From Pelargonium cotyledonis (lineage: Eukaryota > Streptophyta > Magnoliopsida > Geraniales > Geraniaceae): a stretch of 24,167 nucleotides of DNA. The stretch lies in the NCBI GenBank assembly GCA_036897625.1, contig JAYMTA010000793.1, positions 1 to 24,167 on the forward strand. The letters are read 5' to 3'. The position numbers and the translations under genes are program-made. Each line of letters begins with the position of its first letter. Within the stretch, counting starts at the first letter, position 1. A model generated the notes under the pieces. It searched no databases. It saw only the letters and a program-made list of their open reading frames with translations, and was not told the DNA's origin. Positions 20,850 to 24,167 of the stretch are shown piece after piece.

Positions 20850-22510
20850 TTTTTTTTTTTTTTTTTGAACGGATGGTTAGATCATCTTACATCAAAATTA
20901 AGGTCAGGCTCGAATACAAAATCCAAAACGAAAGAGAAACTAAAACCAAACAACTAAACCAAACCGGCTAAAACAAAAGGAAACTGACTAAAGCAAATAT
21001 ATAAACAACCGAAGTTGAGAATGCCCAACAATCTTAGGTGACAAAGCAGGGGCACTAGTGCAAGCACCTCCCCCCAGCCTGCACCTAAGAGGTTGGAAGT
21101 GGCTAGAGACAGCAGTGGTCCGACCACCCACGCTACAGCGAACTGATGATCAGATCCCGCTATTGGAGGCACCCCCTCCTCCGCTCTACACTCCATTACT
21201 TGCCAAAGTCTCCTCCCCGCCTCCTCCCGAATTGATCAACCTCTTCCTCTTGAACACCGCAGTAACCCGTGTGCTCGTCTCCTACTCATCTCGCACCGCT
21301 GGAGTGATCGGAGTCTCCATCCCCACATTAGGTGCCGCCACCAAAGCCTCTCATGGTTGGTTTAGACATGCTCTCAACCATTGCGCCCCCATAGTCGATC
21401 TTCTCCCCCTAGCCACAACCAACGTGGTCCCATACGCCCTGCCAATCCCTGTATCAGAGCTTCTACTCGCCCGATCACAGTCCCGCTCCGTGTGCCCTAA
21501 GCGGCCGCAGTAGAAGCAAAAGGTAGGGACCCGCTCATACTGAAAAGTCACCACATGTTTCTAGTGTTTGCAATCATTATTTTTGCCTTTCAGCTCAAGG
21601 GATTTCGAACATCAAAGCAGACTCGGATACGGGCGAATGAACCCCACCCTCCGCGGAAATTCATTGGGTCTGATTCGAGGAACCGGCCAATAGCATTGCC
21701 CAAATCTGTGCAGATTCGTTCAGACGTGTACCCCAGCGGAATACCCCAACTTGAACCCACATGTCCACATGATTAATCTCTAAAGCATACAGATCATCAT
21801 CTGCTTTCACTTTCTCAAGCAACAAAACCTTACCCTTGTACGTCTAAGGGCCTTGGCATTCCACATTCTCTGCGTCCTCGCGATCTTAGAACTCGAAAGA
21901 GTAACGAGCATGTTTGCTCGGCCCGGATGTTGGGTTGAACATCTCTTTCATGGTGACCCCTTTTTTGGGACGCCAAATCCACGCCAACACTTGTTGCATG
22001 TTGGCAAAGTTGACGGAGACTTCCCCCAAGAATCGACCCACGAACCAGTGGATCTCTGATGCCATCATGGCCAGCGTCTCCGGTTTCGTACTGAAGGATC
22101 GCGTCCTCGTCGTCCACCACCAAATCCTCAACCCCACGCACCATCTCTCCACCAGATTCCCCCGTCTTCTCCAATCTCTTCTCCCGACCCTCATCACTCC
22201 CTCCCCTCCTTGCCTCTACCACCAGTGACTTGTACACTATCACGTTCTCACCCTCTGATCTCGCTCTCGACGTAAGCGACGCCATTGTTGCCCCCTGTTT
22301 ATTCGCTGATCAACCAGAGCCCCTTTTCCAAAATGATAGCACTGGAAATAAGATCCTTGCCCCGAACAACACTCCCCCACCGGATTTATAGCCGTCTCCA
22401 ACAGTAGTACATACATAGAAACCCTAGCAAAGTCAACACCTAAAATCCTAGTTTGGAACTCTCCATTTTGAGAGGAAAACTCGCCCTTGAACTCTCTCTC
22501 TTTAACTAGA
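20850..22510 (-). mobile_element. degenerate ORF1-only LINE-like retroelement
   Basis: On the minus strand the element ends in a 17-base poly(A) tail, seen as poly-T at 20850-20866. It begins somewhere near 22400-22510; the 5' edge is soft. Its ORF1 remnant (21500-22285) has the DUF4283 plus CX2CX4HX4C zinc-knuckle layout of plant LINE ORF1 proteins. Only about 620 bases lie between the zinc knuckle and the tail, so the endonuclease/reverse transcriptase ORF2 is missing. The region is more GC-rich than its flanks. A target-site duplication is not clear; ttcaactaa beside the tail and tttaactag near 22505 match only loosely. Confidence 0.72.
21490..22285 (-). pseudogene. broken LINE ORF1 (DUF4283 + CCHC zinc knuckle)
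   Basis: Reading from an ATG at 22285, conserved pieces appear in changing frames. An N-terminal MASLTSRARSEGENVIVY piece is followed, in a second frame, by WFVGRFLGEVSVNF and WRPKKGVTMKE, then VLLLEKVK and ALEINHVDMWVQV. Next come GRFLESDPMNF and ARIRVCFDVRNPL back in the first frame, and finally VPTFCFYCGRLGHTERDC in a third. At least three frameshifts are needed to connect them. A TAG at 21846-21844 sits where the family usually has Trp in its GPW motif. The protein is a nucleic-acid-binding ORF1 of a non-LTR retrotransposon, clearly non-functional here. No other host gene fits this order of motifs. Confidence 0.78.
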
Positions 22511-22928
22511 AGTTATTTCTCCTTGAATTGTCTTGGGCTAAGGGCAAAAAATAAAACAAAACAAAAAATCTTCGTTGGAGCGGTTAGCAGTAAACTAGTA
22601 TTTGTAGGTGAATAAGTGAAATCAATAAGTTGGAGGTGGGTGGAAATAGGTGGTACCAATAGTCTAAAATAAAATTTAATACAAGACTTGTTATGGCCAC
22701 CTGTCAAACCGGTCATTTTCGGTAAATTCCAGCAACCTATCCGTTACATATATCTGACACCACCATCTTATAAATGACACACCGATTCGGAACCGATCAG
22801 GGAACGTTACTAATTGCAACACACAGAGAATTTGGTGTCAGAGAGATCTTCATGCTCTTCTCCGATCTCTCCGACCCCATTTCTCTCTCCCTCCAAAACC
22901 CTAATTTACTCGATCGGAGAATCTCCAC
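22511..22928 (+). promoter_or_regulatory. promoter and leader of the small Trp-rich protein gene
   Basis: The stretch between the retroelement and the start codon at 22929 has a good TATA box (TATAAA at 22769-22774, in cttataaatg). Downstream is a CT-rich leader with ctctctccctcc and 'aaaaccctaa' words near 22880-22905. The predicted start site would be near 22800, giving a leader of about 130 bases. The retroelement lies directly upstream of this promoter. Confidence 0.5.
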
Positions 22929-23342
22929 ATGTCCTCCATCGACGACGACGATGATCTCGCACACTACTCCTACTCCTCCTCTTCTTGCTGCATCCCCTTC
23001 GTGAGATCCGACGGCTGGGAGCGGATCCGGCCGCCGGAGAGGGAGGCGTGGTGGAGGCGGGGGTGGAAGAGGCTGCGGGAGTGGTCGGAGGTGGTGGCGG
23101 GGCCCAAGTGGAAGACGCTGATCCGGAGGTTCAACAAGAAACCGCCGCGGAGGTTACAGAAATTCCAGTACGATCCTCTCAGCTACGCCATGAATTTCGA
23201 CGACGGGCCGTGGTATTACAGTAAATTGGACGAGGACTTGACGCACTGCGATTTCTCTTTCCGGTACGCTTCGATTCCGGTGTCGGCCAAGGCCTCCATG
23301 GATCTCGGCAAGAATGCGCCTCCGCCGCTGCCGTTTACGTGA
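22929..23342 (+). CDS. small Trp-rich basic plant protein of unknown function
   Basis: This intronless gene encodes 137 residues. It opens with an acidic run (DDDDD, 5-9) and a Ser/Cys patch (SSSSCC, 16-21). A basic Trp-rich segment follows, with W30, W41, W42, W46, W52 and W61 among many Arg/Lys. Then come FQYDPLSYAMNFDDG (79-93) and a C-terminal DFSFRYASIPVSAKASMDLG block. There is no signal peptide or membrane segment. The FQYDPLSYxxNFD and FRYASIP blocks look like those of a plant-specific family of small stress-responsive proteins, but I cannot name it with certainty and assign no function. The coding region is strongly GC-rich, unlike the AT-rich neighbours. The leader, Kozak context and conserved-looking ends make a real gene likely. 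Overlapping ORFs in other frames are shadows. Confidence 0.82.
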   Translation: MSSIDDDDDLAHYSYSSSSCCIPFVRSDGWERIRPPEREAWWRRGWKRLREWSEVVAGPKWKTLIRRFNKKPPRRLQKFQYDPLSYAMNFDDGPWYYSKLDEDLTHCDFSFRYASIPVSAKASMDLGKNAPPPLPFT

Positions 23343-24167
23343 TGGTGGTGAGTTTGAGAGGGTTGGATTGGATATTCGGTGATTCGTGCAAGCTAGACAG
23401 CTAACGTGCGCCGTGGCTGGTTTCGCGGGGAGGATCGTCGTCCGAGATTTCGGTTGCTTTTTTGGCGGATTTGGTTGAGGTTTCGGATTCGTGTTCGGTT
23501 CGCCAATTCATTGTGATAATTATTGAATGAATATTACTGGTAATTTTATTGCTGTGCAGTTTTGTGGATTTGTGAAAATGAAATGAAAAAACGAGGGATT
23601 AACAATTTTGATATATGTTAGATTGTGATAGATTTTTATAATATAAATCAATATATTAGACGAGATTCAAATAATATCTAATATTATCACCAAGTGTGAG
23701 TATCAATTATCAACTAAGTGTTTGTTTTAGTTCAATTTGAGGTTTGAGTTTCAGCGAAGTACGCATTTGTGTCAAAATTTAGTAGGAAGATATTTGCTGC
23801 TATTATAATTATACCTGTTCAAACGAAAATTAATTTAAATGTGATATAACTTAAAAATATTAATTCTATGCTAATTTCGGATCTGCTTCAAATGTTAATG
23901 AATGTATTTGATCATGTACTATTTATAATAGTTCATGAAGAATTAAGAACTTATTAAATTTATGATTTTGTTCATAAAAAAATATTGTCTATAATTGGAA
24001 GATATATTAAGGTTTTGATATATATGCTCTATTTGTAGGATTTACTAATTAAGGAGATTTTTATACAAGTCATGTATTGTGTTTTATGTATGAATGTGTC
24101 ATATATGTTGTCGTTTAAGCAGTTGAAAGTTGATATTTATGATAGTGAGGGGGGTGGAGCAGAACTA
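23343..24167. other. 3' flank, AT-rich
   Basis: The first 200 or so bases are probably the 3' UTR of the preceding gene, with AATGAATATT-like words near 23525. From about 23570 the sequence is very AT-rich to the window end. No ORF, tRNA-like fold or clear transposon terminus was seen. Confidence 0.6.

Noticed and set aside
21058..21513. A 151-codon plus-strand ORF rich in Pro and Leu
   Set aside because: It is the antisense of the LINE ORF1 region. The zinc-knuckle motif is read on the minus strand.
21853..22228. Plus-strand ORFs over the DUF4283 region
   Set aside because: These are shadows of the minus-strand retroelement. Only minus-strand frames show recognisable motifs.
22774..23004. 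A 76-codon ORF overlapping the start of the Trp-rich protein gene
   Set aside because: Its ATG falls at the end of the TATA box, upstream of the expected transcription start, and its sequence is low-complexity Ser/Thr/Pro from the other frame.

Overview
The window is nuclear DNA from a flowering plant. It has AT-rich intergenic and intronic sequence, GT-AG introns, and protein-coding genes whose exon structures match well-known plant families. The protein details fit a dicot, perhaps an asterid such as Lamiales, but that placement is an impression and was not tested. No rRNA, tRNA, CRISPR array or prokaryote-style operon was seen.

Layout, left to right. (1) 1-1342: AT-rich upstream DNA with one inverted-repeat element. 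(2) 1343-6524 (+): an eight-exon gene for chloroplast MGDG synthase (MGD1). Its introns carry a clear Stowaway MITE and two weaker repeat candidates. (3) 6908-8155 (-): a single-exon DUF295-domain protein without an F-box and with a presequence-like N-terminus, tail to tail with MGD1. (4) 8156-8358: a compact divergent promoter with Site II motifs and a perfect palindrome. (5) 8359-11644 (+): six-exon EMC4, a subunit of the ER membrane protein complex. (6) 12665-12967 (+): single-exon MAPR/cytochrome-b5-like protein of 100 residues. (7) 12968-16835: almost 3.9 kb with no supportable gene. (8) 16836-19253 (+): three-exon UBP22-like ubiquitin protease, the deubiquitinase of the plant SAGA-type module. 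(9) 20850 to about 22510 (-): a broken LINE-type element that keeps only ORF1-like sequence and a poly(A) tail. (10) 22929-23342 (+): a small Trp-rich, basic, plant-type protein of unknown function.

The genes do not form one pathway. They are independent, mostly housekeeping functions: plastid galactolipid synthesis, ER membrane protein insertion, heme/steroid-type binding and histone H2B deubiquitination. The only clear regulatory coupling visible is the short shared promoter of the DUF295 gene and EMC4. No convincing undescribed multi-gene system was found. The points most worth a second look are the divergent promoter, the F-box-less DUF295 protein, the ORF1-only retroelement and the uncharacterised Trp-rich protein.
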